Shown here one piece after another: positions 46,996 through 55,646 of a stretch of 64,000 nucleotides of DNA. The notes under the pieces were generated by a model. It ran no database searches, was not told the origin of the DNA, and saw only the letters and a program-made list of their open reading frames with translations. Position numbers and translations under genes: made by a program. The DNA comes from Rubrivivax gelatinosus (GTDB taxonomy: Bacteria > Pseudomonadota > Gammaproteobacteria > Burkholderiales > Burkholderiaceae_C). Each line of letters opens with the position of its first letter. Position 1 is the stretch's first letter. Where the stretch lies: positions 1-64,000 of the forward strand of contig NZ_SLXD01000011.1 in NCBI RefSeq assembly GCF_004340905.1, written 5' to 3'.

Positions 46996-47805
46996 TCAGG
47001 CCGCCGCCAGCACCGGCAGCAGCGCCGCCAGCAGCCGCGCCGCGTCGGCTGCGCCGCCGCGCGCCACGGCCATCGTGTGCTCGTGGCTCAGCGTCTCGGC
47101 CGACAGGCCGGCGGCCATGTTGGTGAACATCGACAGCCCCAGCACGCGCAGCCCGGCGTGGCGCGCCAGGATGGTCTCGGGCACGGTGCTCATGCCCACC
47201 GCCTGCGCGCCCATCGCCGCCAGCATGCGGATCTCGGCCGGGGTCTCGAACTGCGGCCCCAGCACCCAGGCGTAGACGCCTTCGGGCAGCGTGATGCCCT
47301 GGCCTGCGGCCACCTGGCGCGCCAGCTCGCGCAGCGCCGGGTCGTAGGCGCGGCCCATGTCGACGAAACGGTCGTTGCCCGGCTCGCCGTGCAGCGGCGT
47401 GCGCTGCACGACGTTCAGGTGGTCGGCGATCAGCATCAGCGAGCCCGGCGGCATCGCCGCGTCCAGGCTGCCGGCGGCGTTGCTCAGCACCAGCGTGCGG
47501 CAGCCGGCGGCGGCCAGCGTGCGGATGGCGCCCTTCATGCCCGCCGCGTCGCCGTCTTCGTAGGCATGCTTGCGCCCGCGTAGCAGCCACACCGGCGTGC
47601 CGCCCACGCGCCCGGCGCGCAGCACGCCGGCGTGGCCGGCCACGCTCAGCCGCGGGAAGGCGGGCAGCTCGGCATACGGCACGTCGACCGGGTCGTCGAC
47701 CAGCGCGGCGATGCCGTCCCAGCCGCTGCCCAGCACGACGGCGACGGCGGGCGCCGGGCCCAGCGCGGCCAGGCGCTGCACGCTGGCGGCGATGCTCTCG
47801 TTCAT
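46996..47805 (-). CDS. Purine-nucleoside phosphorylase
   Basis: Cleaves purine (deoxy)nucleosides with phosphate into base and (deoxy)ribose 1-phosphate. The 269-aa protein has the trimeric (class I, PNP/PunA-type) signatures: VVLGSGWDGI, AGHAGVLRAG, LLRGRKHAYEDGD, VLSNAAGSLD and GPQFETPAEIRMLAAMGAQAVGMSTVPE. It is not the hexameric DeoD type. It is last in the BMP2 transporter-cdd operon, and its ATG overlaps the cdd stop by 4 bp. Confidence 0.93.
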   Translation of the reverse strand: MNESIAASVQRLAALGPAPAVAVVLGSGWDGIAALVDDPVDVPYAELPAFPRLSVAGHAGVLRAGRVGGTPVWLLRGRKHAYEDGDAAGMKGAIRTLAAAGCRTLVLSNAAGSLDAAMPPGSLMLIADHLNVVQRTPLHGEPGNDRFVDMGRAYDPALRELARQVAAGQGITLPEGVYAWVLGPQFETPAEIRMLAAMGAQAVGMSTVPETILARHAGLRVLGLSMFTNMAAGLSAETLSHEHTMAVARGGAADAARLLAALLPVLAAA

Positions 47806-48227
47806 GGCGTGTTCTCCTGCAGATGGTCGGGCCCGAAGGCCGCGGGCAGCAGCGCGCCCAGCGTGTGGCGGGCGGTGATGCCGTGTTCGTCGGCGCTCCA
47901 GACGGGGCAGTCGTCGGCGGCGAACTCGCGCAGCTTCTGGCGGCAGCCGCCGCAGGGCGTCAGCGGCCGCGGCCCGGCGCCGGCGACGACGACCGCGCGC
48001 ACGCGCCGGCCGCCGGCGGCCACCATCGCCGCCAGCGCCGAGGTCTCGGCGCACCAGCCCTGCGGGTAGGCGGCGTTCTCGACGTTGGCGCCGGCGTGCA
48101 CACGGCCTTCGGCGTCCAGCAGCGCGGCGCCGACGGCAAAGCGCGAGTAGGGCGCGTAGGCGTTCAGGCGCACCGCACGCGCGGCGTCGACCAGGCGCTG
48201 CATCGTCTCGTCGTCGGGGGTGTGCAT
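47802..48227 (-). CDS. cdd: Cytidine deaminase
   Basis: Deaminates cytidine and deoxycytidine to the uridine forms. At 141 aa it is the small homotetrameric class. Zinc and proton-shuttle residues are in WCAETSAL (Cys and Glu) and TPCGGCRQKL (two Cys), preceded by NAYAPYSRFAVGAAL. Its ATG overlaps the upstream permease stop by one base (TGATG). Confidence 0.95.
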   Translation of the reverse strand: MHTPDDETMQRLVDAARAVRLNAYAPYSRFAVGAALLDAEGRVHAGANVENAAYPQGWCAETSALAAMVAAGGRRVRAVVVAGAGPRPLTPCGGCRQKLREFAADDCPVWSADEHGITARHTLGALLPAAFGPDHLQENTP

Positions 48228-49195
48228 CAGCGCTCCTTCACGTAAGGCCGGCCCAGCGCCGCCGGCGCGCGCGAGCGGCCGATGAAGCCGGCCAGCAGCA
48301 CCACCGTCAGCAGATAGGGCAGCGCCTGGATGGCCTGCACCGGCACCGTGCCGACCAGCGGCAGCTCGGCGCCCTGCAGCCGGATCGACACCGCGTCGAG
48401 AAACCCGAACAGCAGGCAGGCCGCCAGCGCGCCGGCCGGGTGCCACTTGCCGAAGATCATCGCCGCCAGCGCCATGTAGCCGCGGCCGGCGGTCATGTTC
48501 GGGATGAACGACGGGTTCTGCGCCAGCACCAGCGAGCAGCCGGCCAGCGCCGACAGCAGGCCGTTGAGCGCCAGCGCCTGGTAGCGCAGCCGCGCGACGC
48601 CGACACCGGCGGCGTCGACCATCGCCGGGTTCTCGCCGACGGCGCGCAGCCGCAGCCCGAAACGTGTGCGCCACAGCAGCCACCAGACGGCGGCCACCAG
48701 CGCCAGCGCGCCGTAGACCAGCGCCGTGTGGCCGAACAGCGCCAGCGCCAGCCCCGGGCCGATGCCGGGCAGCCGCGCCACCTGCTCGCCCAGCGCGCTG
48801 AACCACGGGCCCAGGCGCACCGTGTCGTCCAGCGGCGGCGTCTGCCCGCCCTGCTGAAACCAGGCCAGCCCGAGCACGACGGTGGCGCCGGCGGCGGTCA
48901 TCGTGATCGCCATGCCGAACACGACCTGGTCGCCGCCGTGCGTGACGCAGGCGTAGCCCTGCAGCATCGACAAGGCCAGGCCGACGGCCAGCGCCACGGC
49001 CAGCGCCGCCGGCAGCGACTGCGTCACCGCGCCGGTGGTGGCGGCGGCGAAGGCGGTCGCGAGCATCTTGCCTTCGAGGCCCAGGTCGATGACGCCGGCC
49101 CGTTCGGACAGCAGCCCGGCCAGCGCGCACAGGATCAGCGGCACCGACACCCGCAGCGTGCTCGCCACCAGCGAGCCGATCGCCAGTTCATCCAC
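48227..49195 (-). CDS. Nucleoside-type ABC transporter permease 2B
   Basis: A 322-aa BPD-transp-2 permease with a GTG start that overlaps the upstream permease gene by 8 bp. Motifs are ERAGVIDLGLEGKMLATAF and RLRAVGENPAMVDAAGVGV, and about eight to ten helices are visible. It is paralogous to permease 1B. Part of the second BMP-type transporter. Confidence 0.92.
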   Translation of the reverse strand: MDELAIGSLVASTLRVSVPLILCALAGLLSERAGVIDLGLEGKMLATAFAAATTGAVTQSLPAALAVALAVGLALSMLQGYACVTHGGDQVVFGMAITMTAAGATVVLGLAWFQQGGQTPPLDDTVRLGPWFSALGEQVARLPGIGPGLALALFGHTALVYGALALVAAVWWLLWRTRFGLRLRAVGENPAMVDAAGVGVARLRYQALALNGLLSALAGCSLVLAQNPSFIPNMTAGRGYMALAAMIFGKWHPAGALAACLLFGFLDAVSIRLQGAELPLVGTVPVQAIQALPYLLTVVLLAGFIGRSRAPAALGRPYVKER

Positions 49196-50288
49196 GTGCC
49201 GGCCTCCCGAACAGCCGCGCCAGCGCCGGCGCGCCGATGCGCGACATCGCCCCGGCGAACAGCACCACCAGCCCCTGCAGCAGCACGACCATGTCTCGCG
49301 AGAAACCGGGCAGCTCGAAGGCCAGCTCGGCGCCGCCCTGGTACAGCGCGCCGAACAGCAGCGACGCGAGCACGATGCCCAGCGGGTGGTTGCGCCCGAT
49401 CAGGCTGACGGCGATGCCGACGAAGCCGGCGCCGGCGACGAAGTCGGGGATCAGCCGGCCGTGCACGCCGGCGATCTCGTTGACCCCCACCAGCCCGGCC
49501 AGCGCACCCGAGATCGCCATCGCCAGCAGCACCGTGCGCTGGGGCGCGATGCCGGCATAACGCGCCGCCTCGGGGGCGAAGCCGACGGCGCGGATGGCGT
49601 AGCCGGCGCGCGTCTTCCACAGCAGCGCCCAGACGCCGACGGCGGCGGCCGCGGCGAGCAGCAGCGACAGGTTCAGCGGCGTCTTCGGCCACTCGACGCC
49701 GATCCAGCCCAGCGCCTCGTGCAGCCCCGGCAGGTGCGCCGAGTCGGCGAAGGCGGCGCTTTCGGGTGTCATGTTGCCGGGCTCCTTCAGCGGCCCGACG
49801 AGCAGCCAGCCCAGCAGCGCCGCGGCGACGAAGTTGAACATGATGGTCGTGATGACGACGTGGCTGCCGCGCCAGGCCTGCAGCGCGCCCGGCACCGCCG
49901 CCCAGGCGCAGCCGCCGGCGGCTGCGGCCACCACCATCAGCGGCAGCATCACCCAGGCCGGCAGCACGCTGGAGGCGGCCAGCGCCACCAGCCCGGCGCA
50001 CAGCCCGCCCAGCATCGCCTGGCCTTCGCCGCCGATGTTGAACAGCCCGGCGTGATAGGCCACGGCCACCGACAGCCCGGTGAAGACGAAGGTCGTCGCG
50101 TAGTACAGCGTGTAGCCCCAGCCGATGCGGCTGCCGAAGGCGCCCTGCGCCAGCAGCTTCATCACCTGCAGCGGCTCGAAGCCCACCAGCGCCATCACGC
50201 CGCCGGCCACCAGCAGCGCCGCCGCCAGGTTCACCAGCGGCAGCACGGCGACGTCGACCCAGCGGGGGAGGTCGGGGGTGCGGGTCAT
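49188..50288 (-). CDS. Nucleoside-type ABC transporter permease 2A
   Basis: A 366-aa BPD-transp-2 permease with FNIGGEGQAMLGGLCAG and IRAVGFAPEAARYAGI. The ATG at 50288 is chosen; an in-frame ATG 36 bp upstream adds MHECAAVDWSHC, unlike the family. In system 1 the equivalent gene overlaps its ATPase gene, but here a 550-bp gap filled with repeats separates it from the ATPase. Confidence 0.9.
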   Translation of the reverse strand: MTRTPDLPRWVDVAVLPLVNLAAALLVAGGVMALVGFEPLQVMKLLAQGAFGSRIGWGYTLYYATTFVFTGLSVAVAYHAGLFNIGGEGQAMLGGLCAGLVALAASSVLPAWVMLPLMVVAAAAGGCAWAAVPGALQAWRGSHVVITTIMFNFVAAALLGWLLVGPLKEPGNMTPESAAFADSAHLPGLHEALGWIGVEWPKTPLNLSLLLAAAAAVGVWALLWKTRAGYAIRAVGFAPEAARYAGIAPQRTVLLAMAISGALAGLVGVNEIAGVHGRLIPDFVAGAGFVGIAVSLIGRNHPLGIVLASLLFGALYQGGAELAFELPGFSRDMVVLLQGLVVLFAGAMSRIGAPALARLFGRPARG

Positions 50289-50399
50289 GCAGTGGCTCCA
50301 GTCGACTGCCGCGCATTCATGCATCGGCGCGTCCGCAGGCCTTCGATGCCAGAGGACACGGCAAGACCGCCCGCCACCGCTGGCGCGAGAGCCGGCCGC

Positions 50400-50479
50400 C
50401 GGGGCGTGCCCCTGCGTTCATGTCCCCCGGGCGGGCAAGCCCGCCCTCCTCCTAATACTTCACTCCGGGACACGCCCCG
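50400..50479 (+). repeat. Structured ~80-bp repeat, copy C
   Basis: Outer helix CGGGGCGTGCCCC (50400-50412) with GGGACACGCCCCG (50467-50479), one C-A mismatch. Inner hairpin GGGCGGGC-AA-GCCCGCCC (50429-50446). The blocks TCATGTCCCCC and TCCTCCTAATACTTC are identical to copies A and B. It is about 90% identical to copy B across the whole unit, in the 550-bp gap inside the second nucleoside transporter operon. Confidence 0.88.
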
Positions 50480-50536
50480 ACGCCCGGCTCCGACACGCTG
50501 TAGCGCGCGAACCGTGGGCACGCCACCACCGTGGTG

Positions 50537-50771
50537 GGCACGGCAGGGGGCCGCCGTTGGGGGCGACTTTCGCGGGTGAGCAGCGGAGGATTCGGGGTCG
50601 GCGCGCGCAGCGCGCATCGTGATCTGACTCGCGGCCGACTGTTTGAGCGGAGCGAACGAAGTGAGCGCAGCGAGTTGGGCCGCGCGACCCCGAATCCGAG
50701 CAGCGCAACGAAGCCGGCGCGCAGCGCCGGTCCGCGAGCCGGAGCCCCCGGCGGCGGCCCCCTGCCGTGCC
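50537..50771. repeat. 235-bp nested palindrome (MITE-like)
   Basis: Terminal 20-bp perfect inverted repeats: 50537-50556 (GGCACGGCAGGGGGCCGCCG) and 50752-50771. Inside, GGGGGC (50559-50564) pairs GCCCCC (50744-50749), and 13-bp arms GGATTCGGGGTCG (50588-50600) pair CGACCCCGAATCC (50685-50697). A small dyad CCACCAC-C-GTGGTGG abuts on the left (50523-50537). No open reading frame of note and no clear target-site duplication. It could be a non-autonomous element or a strong structured spacer. Confidence 0.6.
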
Positions 50772-50838
50772 TCGCGCCAATGCAGGCGAGCGATCCCTGC
50801 GCCCGCGCGCCGATGCCGGAGAACGACACCTACGAGCG

Positions 50839-52377
50839 TCACGAAGCTGCTCCCCCCATCAACCGCCCCAACACCGCCTCATTGCACTCCGACACCGGCA
50901 GCTCCCCGACGACCCGGCCGCCGGCCATCACCAGCACCCGATCCGCCAAGGCCAGGATCTCGTCGAGTTCGGAGGACACGACCAGCACCGCCGCGCCACC
51001 GTCGCGCAGCGCACGCAGGCGGCCGTGGATGAACTCGATGGCACCGATGTCGACGCCGCGCGTCGGCTGGCCGACGAGCAGCACCTTCGGGCCGCCCCAG
51101 GTCTCGCGCGCCAGGATCAGCTTCTGCTGGTTGCCGCCGCTGAAGCTGGACGAACGCAGCACCGGGTCGCGCGGGCGCACGTCGTAGCGTTCCATCATCG
51201 CCGCGCAGTCGGCGCGCATGCGGCCGCCGTCCAGCCAGCCGGCGCGTGCGTAGCCGGCCTCGTGGCCCAGCGCCGCCGACTCCCACATCGGGAAGGGCAT
51301 CACCAGCCCGCGTGCGTGGCGGTCTTCGGGCACGTGGGCGAGTTTCAGCGTGTGCGCCGTCGCCGGGTCCAGCCAGCGCGCCGGCGTGAAGCGCCGGCCG
51401 CCGAGCGCCAGTTCGCCTTCCTGCGGCGCCTGCAGCCCGGCCAGCGCGTCCAGCAGCTCGCCCTGGCCGTTGCCGGCGACACCGGCCACGCCGACGATCT
51501 CGCCGGCACGCAGCGACAGCGACACGCCGTCCAGCCGCGGCACGCCCAGTGCGTCGCGCCAGCGCAGACCGTGTGCGGCCAGCAGTTCCTCGCCCGGCGC
51601 CGCGCCAGCGTCGACACCACGGCCCAGCTGCACGCGCCGCCCGACCATCGCCTCGGCCAGGCCGTCCAGCGTCATGCCGGCGATCGGGCCGTCCAGCACC
51701 ACGCGGCCGGCGCGCATCACCGTCACCGCGTCGCACAGCGCCAGGATCTCCTTCAGCTTGTGCGTGATCAGCAGGATCGTCGTGCCGCGTTCTCGCAGCC
51801 GGCGCAGCGTGACGAAGAGCTGCTCGGTCTCCTGCGGTGTCAGCACCGCGGTCGGTTCGTCCAGGATCAAGCAGCGCGCGCCGCGCACCAGGGCCTTGAG
51901 GATCTCCAGCCGCTGGCGCTCGCCGACCGGCAGCTCGGCCACCGTCGTGTCCAGGCGCACCACGAGGCCGGTCTCGGCCATCAGCGCCTCGAGCCGCGTG
52001 CGCAGCGCGGCGCGCGCGCGGCCCAGCTGCCAGCCGTCTTCGGCGCCGAGCAGCACGTTGTCCAGCGCGCTCAGGCTGTCCACCAGCATGAAGTGCTGGT
52101 GCACCATGCCGATGCCCAGCGCGATCGCGTCGCGCGCGCTGCCGATCGTCACCTCGCGGCCGTCGACCTCGATCGTTCCCTAGTCGGCCGGGTGGAAGCC
52201 GTAGAGGATGGCCATCAGCGTGCTCTTGCCCGCGCCGTTCTCGCCGACGATGCCGTGCACGCGGCCCGGCGCCACCGTCAGGTCGACGCCGTCGTTGGCC
52301 TGCACCGCGCCGAAACGTTTGCGGATGCCGCGCAGGCGCACCGCGGCGCCGCGCGTCTCGGTCCCCGTCGTCGGCAT
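50839..52377 (-). pseudogene. Nucleoside-type ABC transporter ATP-binding protein 2 with in-frame TAG
   Basis: A 512-codon double-ABC ATPase frame, paralogous to the intact gene at 35336. Codon 66 is TAG (52182-52180), between Walker [10 protein letters not shown] and the Q-loop MVHQHFML. Before it the protein reads [12 protein letters not shown] and after it GTIEVDGREV in the same frame, so this is a point nonsense change or a base-call error, not an insertion. All later motifs remain intact: LPVGERQRLEIL, CLILDEPTAVLTP and FSGGNQQKLILAR. Restart inside would lack Walker A. Its ATG overlaps the BMP2 stop by one base. Confidence 0.8.
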
Positions 52378-53345
52378 CAGCGGCAGGCGTTGTTCGCCAT
52401 GTAGTCGACGACCTTCAGCTTGCCGGCCACGATGTCGGCGCGCGCCTGCTCGAGCCTGGCCTTCATCGCCGGCGTCACCAGCCTGGCGTTGTGCTCGTCG
52501 ATGGCGACGTCGACGCCGCCTTCCTTCAGCCCCAGCGCCGAGACACCCGGCTGCACGCCCTGGAAGGCCTTGTAGACCGCGACGTCCACGCGCTTGACCA
52601 TCGACGTCAGCATCGTGCCGGGGTGCAGATGGTTCTGGTTGCTGTCGACGCCGATCGCCAGCTTGCCGGCGTCGCGTGCGGCCTGCAGGATGCCGACGCC
52701 GGTGGCGCCGGCCGCGGCGAAGACGACGTCGGCGCCCTGCGAGAACTGCGCGCGTGCGAGCTCGGCGCCGCGTGCCGGGTCGTTCCAGGCCGCCGGCGTC
52801 GTGCCGGTCATCGCCGCCAGCACCCTGGCCTTGGGGTCGGCGTGTTTCACGCCCTGCTCGTAGCCGCACTGGAACTTGCGGATCAGCGGCACGTCCATGC
52901 CGCCGACGAAACCGACGCTGCCGGTCTTGCTGGCCGTGGCCGCCATCAGGCCGACGAGGAAGCTGCCCTCGTGTTCCTTGAAGACGATGCTCTGCACGTT
53001 GGGCAGCGTGACGACGGCGTCGACGATGACGAAACGCTGCTGGGGGAAGTCGCGCGCCACCTTGTCGATCGCGCTGCCCTGCGCGAAGCCGATGCCGACG
53101 ATGGGATCGGCGCCGCGTTCGGCCATGCGCCGCATCGCCTGCTCGCGCTGCGCCGGGTTGGTGACGACGAACTCCAGGTAGGGCTGGCCGGTCTCGCGTT
53201 TCCAGCGCTCGGCGCCTTCGTAGGCCGACTGGTTGAACGAGCGGTCGAACTTGCCGCCCATGTCGTAGACGACGGCCGGGGCGGCCCAGGCGGCCTGCAC
53301 GGCGGCGACGCAGGCCGCGAGTGCGGCGAGGGTACGGAGCGGCAT
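52377..53345 (-). CDS. BMP family ABC transporter substrate-binding protein 2
   Basis: A 322-aa periplasmic binding protein (signal [20 protein letters not shown] then AAPAV). Family motifs are [67 protein letters not shown] and [15 protein letters not shown], the pattern of PnrA/Med-like purine nucleoside receptors. It is much closer to BMP3 (55647-56609) than to BMP1. It is the first gene of the second transporter operon. Confidence 0.92.
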   Translation of the reverse strand: MPLRTLAALAACVAAVQAAWAAPAVVYDMGGKFDRSFNQSAYEGAERWKRETGQPYLEFVVTNPAQREQAMRRMAERGADPIVGIGFAQGSAIDKVARDFPQQRFVIVDAVVTLPNVQSIVFKEHEGSFLVGLMAATASKTGSVGFVGGMDVPLIRKFQCGYEQGVKHADPKARVLAAMTGTTPAAWNDPARGAELARAQFSQGADVVFAAAGATGVGILQAARDAGKLAIGVDSNQNHLHPGTMLTSMVKRVDVAVYKAFQGVQPGVSALGLKEGGVDVAIDEHNARLVTPAMKARLEQARADIVAGKLKVVDYMANNACR

Positions 53346-53379
53346 GGCGCGACGACGGTGGGGAATGGGGCGGTCAGGA

Positions 53380-53395
53380 TACAAGACGTCCTGTA
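53380..53395. promoter_or_regulatory. Operator-like palindrome between BMP2 operon and add
   Basis: TACAAGACGTCCTGTA, palindromic at 14 of 16 positions with central GACGTC. It lies in the 107-bp space between the divergent BMP2 operon and the adenosine deaminase gene, where one regulator could control both. No regulator gene is adjacent. Confidence 0.45.
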
Positions 53396-53452
53396 GCAAA
53401 AGCCGAGCCTCGCCGGGCCCAAAGCGGCACGGGGCTTGCTGAATCCGCCGTG

Positions 53453-54505
53453 ATGCACGACCCCGACACCCCGCTGGCCCACGCGCTGCCCAAGGTGCTG
53501 CTGCACGAGCATCTGGACGGCGGCTTGCGTGTTGCCACCCTGCACGAGCTGCTGCAGCAGCGCGGCCTGCCGTCACCGGCGCCCGACGTCGCCGCGCTGG
53601 ACGCCTGGTTCGACGCCAACGCGCACGCCGGCAGCCTGCCCAAGTACCTCGAAGGCTTCGCCTTGACGGTCGCGGCGATGGCCACGCCCGAGGCGCTGGC
53701 GCGTGTCGCCTACGAAGCCGCCGAGGACGCCCGCGCCGACGGTGCGCTGCTGGCCGAGTTCCGCGTCGCGCCGCTGCTGTTCGAGGCCCACGGCGTGGCC
53801 GGCGACGCCGCGGTCGAAGCCATCGTCGACGGCCTGAAGCGCAGCGCGCTGCCGTCGGGCCTGATCGTCTGCGCGATGCGCCAGCTGCCCGAGGTGCAGA
53901 CCTTCCGCGCGCTGGAGCTGGCGCTGCGCTGGGCCGGCCGCGGCGTCGTCGGCTTCGACCTCGCCGGCCCCGAGCACGGCCACCCGCTGACCGACCACGC
54001 CGACGCGCTGGCCGCGGCACGCGCCGCCGGGCTGCCGCTGACGCTGCACGCCGGCGAGGCCGACGGCGCCGAACGGGTGCTCGAGGCGCTGCAGCTCGGT
54101 GCGCGCCGCGTCGGCCACGGCGTTCGCGTGGTCGATGTGCTGTCCGACCCGGCGCGCGTCGAGATGCTGGACCGCGTGCGCGACGCCGGGCTGCACCTGG
54201 AGGTCTGCCCGACCAGCAACGTGCACACCGGCGCCGCGCCGTCGGTGGCGGCGCACCCGATCACCGCGCTGTGGCGTGCCGGCGTGAGCCTGAGTTATCA
54301 CACCGACAACCGGCTGATGTCCTGCCTGAGCCACTCGTCGGAAGCGGCGGCGCTGCTGCGCGAGACTTCGCTGGGCACCGCCGACCTGCTGGCGATGACG
54401 CTGCAGGCCGCGCGCCACTCCTTCCTGGGCGAGCCCGAGCGCGCGGCGGCCGAAACCGTGGTGCGCGCGCACGCGGCGGCGCTGGGCCATCCTCTGCCGG
54501 ACTGA
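53453..54505 (+). CDS. add: Adenosine deaminase
   Basis: Hydrolytic deaminase converting adenosine or deoxyadenosine to inosine forms, which the purine nucleoside phosphorylase can cleave. The 350-aa barrel has the metal site VLLHEHLDGGLR, the HAGEADGAERV helix with catalytic Glu, RVGHGVRVVD and SYHTDNRLMS. The version with HTDN in place of NTDD is common in bacterial adenosine deaminases. The ATG at 53453 fits the family N-terminus. It is divergent from the BMP2 operon. Confidence 0.92.
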   Translation: MHDPDTPLAHALPKVLLHEHLDGGLRVATLHELLQQRGLPSPAPDVAALDAWFDANAHAGSLPKYLEGFALTVAAMATPEALARVAYEAAEDARADGALLAEFRVAPLLFEAHGVAGDAAVEAIVDGLKRSALPSGLIVCAMRQLPEVQTFRALELALRWAGRGVVGFDLAGPEHGHPLTDHADALAAARAAGLPLTLHAGEADGAERVLEALQLGARRVGHGVRVVDVLSDPARVEMLDRVRDAGLHLEVCPTSNVHTGAAPSVAAHPITALWRAGVSLSYHTDNRLMSCLSHSSEAAALLRETSLGTADLLAMTLQAARHSFLGEPERAAAETVVRAHAAALGHPLPD

Positions 54506-54602
54506 TGCCCCCCTAGGTGGCGGCTTCGCGCCCGGCCCGGGCGCCGCTAGGCTGCGCCGCCCGCCGCAGGCGCTCTGCGGCCTTTCTTGCCTTCTCTCCC
54601 TC

Positions 54603-55631
54603 ATGCGAGTCGCAGTTCTCGGCGCTTCGGTCAGCGCGCAGTCCGTCCACCACCAGACCCGGGCCGTCACCGGCTATGTCGAGGTGCTGCGGCGCGAGCT
54701 TGCCGGCACGCTGGGCATCGCCGAGCTGCGCGGCTTCACCTTCGCCGGCAACCGTCTGTCCGACGGCGGCCTGATCCAGGCCCAGGCGGTCGCGGCCTGG
54801 GCGCCCGACCTGTGCATCGTCGAGCCGCTGGTCGAGGACACCAGCCGGGGCCAGGCCGCCGACGAGCCGGAGGTCAGCTTCGTCTACGAGACGCTGCTCA
54901 AGGCCGGCGTCGCGCCGGTGGCGCTGTTCCTGGCCAACGCGCAGCACCCGACGCCCAACGCCATGCCCGGCTTCGCGCTGCACCAGCGTGTGTGCCAGCG
55001 CCTGGGTGTGCCGGTCGCCGCGCTGGATCTGCGCAAGGTGCCCGAGCGCGGCACGCTCTTCGAGGGCGTGCACACCACGCCGCCGGGGGCGCGCTACGTC
55101 GCCGGCGTGCTGGCCGATGCGCTGCGCCGCCAGACGCCCGGCTGGATGACCCGGCTGGTCGCCGAGCGGGCGCCCTCGGCGCCGCCGGCGGTGTCGGTGA
55201 CGCGGCTGCCGGTGCCCGCGCGCACCGGCCTCACCCACCTCGTCCTGCGCTGCGAGCGCGAGGACGAGGGCGACCTCGGCGTGCGTGTCGTGCAGCCTCA
55301 GCGCATCGGCCCGCACTCGCCGGTGCTCGACCTGGCCTGGGAGATCGGCCCGCAGGGCGAGGCCGGCCGCGAGACGCAGCAGATCAGCGTCTGGGACCCG
55401 TACTGCCACTACGAGCGCAGTTCCTACGTCGTGCTCTGCCCGCGCCGGCCGCTCGTCGGCCGCGAGGCGGTGCTGACGATCACGCGCTCGCAGGCCTCGC
55501 CCGACTACGCACGCTGCCGCCGCCCGGTCGAGGCCTGGCCGGCGCCGCAGGAGCGCACGCTGCGGCCCACCGGCGACCTGTACCTGGTCTCGCGCGGCGG
55601 CGTCCGGGTGAGCCTGCTGGACTACCGCTAG
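54603..55631 (+). CDS. SGNH hydrolase-like protein of unknown function
   Basis: A 342-aa protein. The N-terminal ~180 residues look like an SGNH (GDSL) hydrolase: strand-1 nucleophile region VAVLGASVSAQS, a middle block FLANAQHPTPNA, and a C-terminal FEGVHTTPPGARYVAGVL that matches block V with its His. Block I is atypical (GASVS). The rest is a beta-rich domain (LTHLVLRCEREDEGDLGVRV and HYERSSYVVLC). No signal peptide is seen. It lies 97 bp after add and convergent with BMP3. Function unknown. Confidence 0.6.
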   Translation: MRVAVLGASVSAQSVHHQTRAVTGYVEVLRRELAGTLGIAELRGFTFAGNRLSDGGLIQAQAVAAWAPDLCIVEPLVEDTSRGQAADEPEVSFVYETLLKAGVAPVALFLANAQHPTPNAMPGFALHQRVCQRLGVPVAALDLRKVPERGTLFEGVHTTPPGARYVAGVLADALRRQTPGWMTRLVAERAPSAPPAVSVTRLPVPARTGLTHLVLRCEREDEGDLGVRVVQPQRIGPHSPVLDLAWEIGPQGEAGRETQQISVWDPYCHYERSSYVVLCPRRPLVGREAVLTITRSQASPDYARCRRPVEAWPAPQERTLRPTGDLYLVSRGGVRVSLLDYR

Positions 55632-55646
55632 CCGGCGCCCGCCGCC

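Noticed and set aside
43566..50479. CRISPR array as explanation for the repeated ~80-bp units.
   Set aside because: Only three copies, in both orientations, kilobases apart, with no regular spacers and no cas genes.
50452..50829. Small minus-strand frame ending in GVKY over repeat copy C, also found at the end of the truncated cassette frame.
   Set aside because: The shared C-terminus comes only from reading the structured repeat in the same frame; there is no ribosome site or protein-like composition upstream.
51345..51620. Other-strand and other-frame small reading frames inside the damaged ABC ATPase.
   Set aside because: They are frame shadows; the ATPase frame keeps all motifs up to the single TAG.
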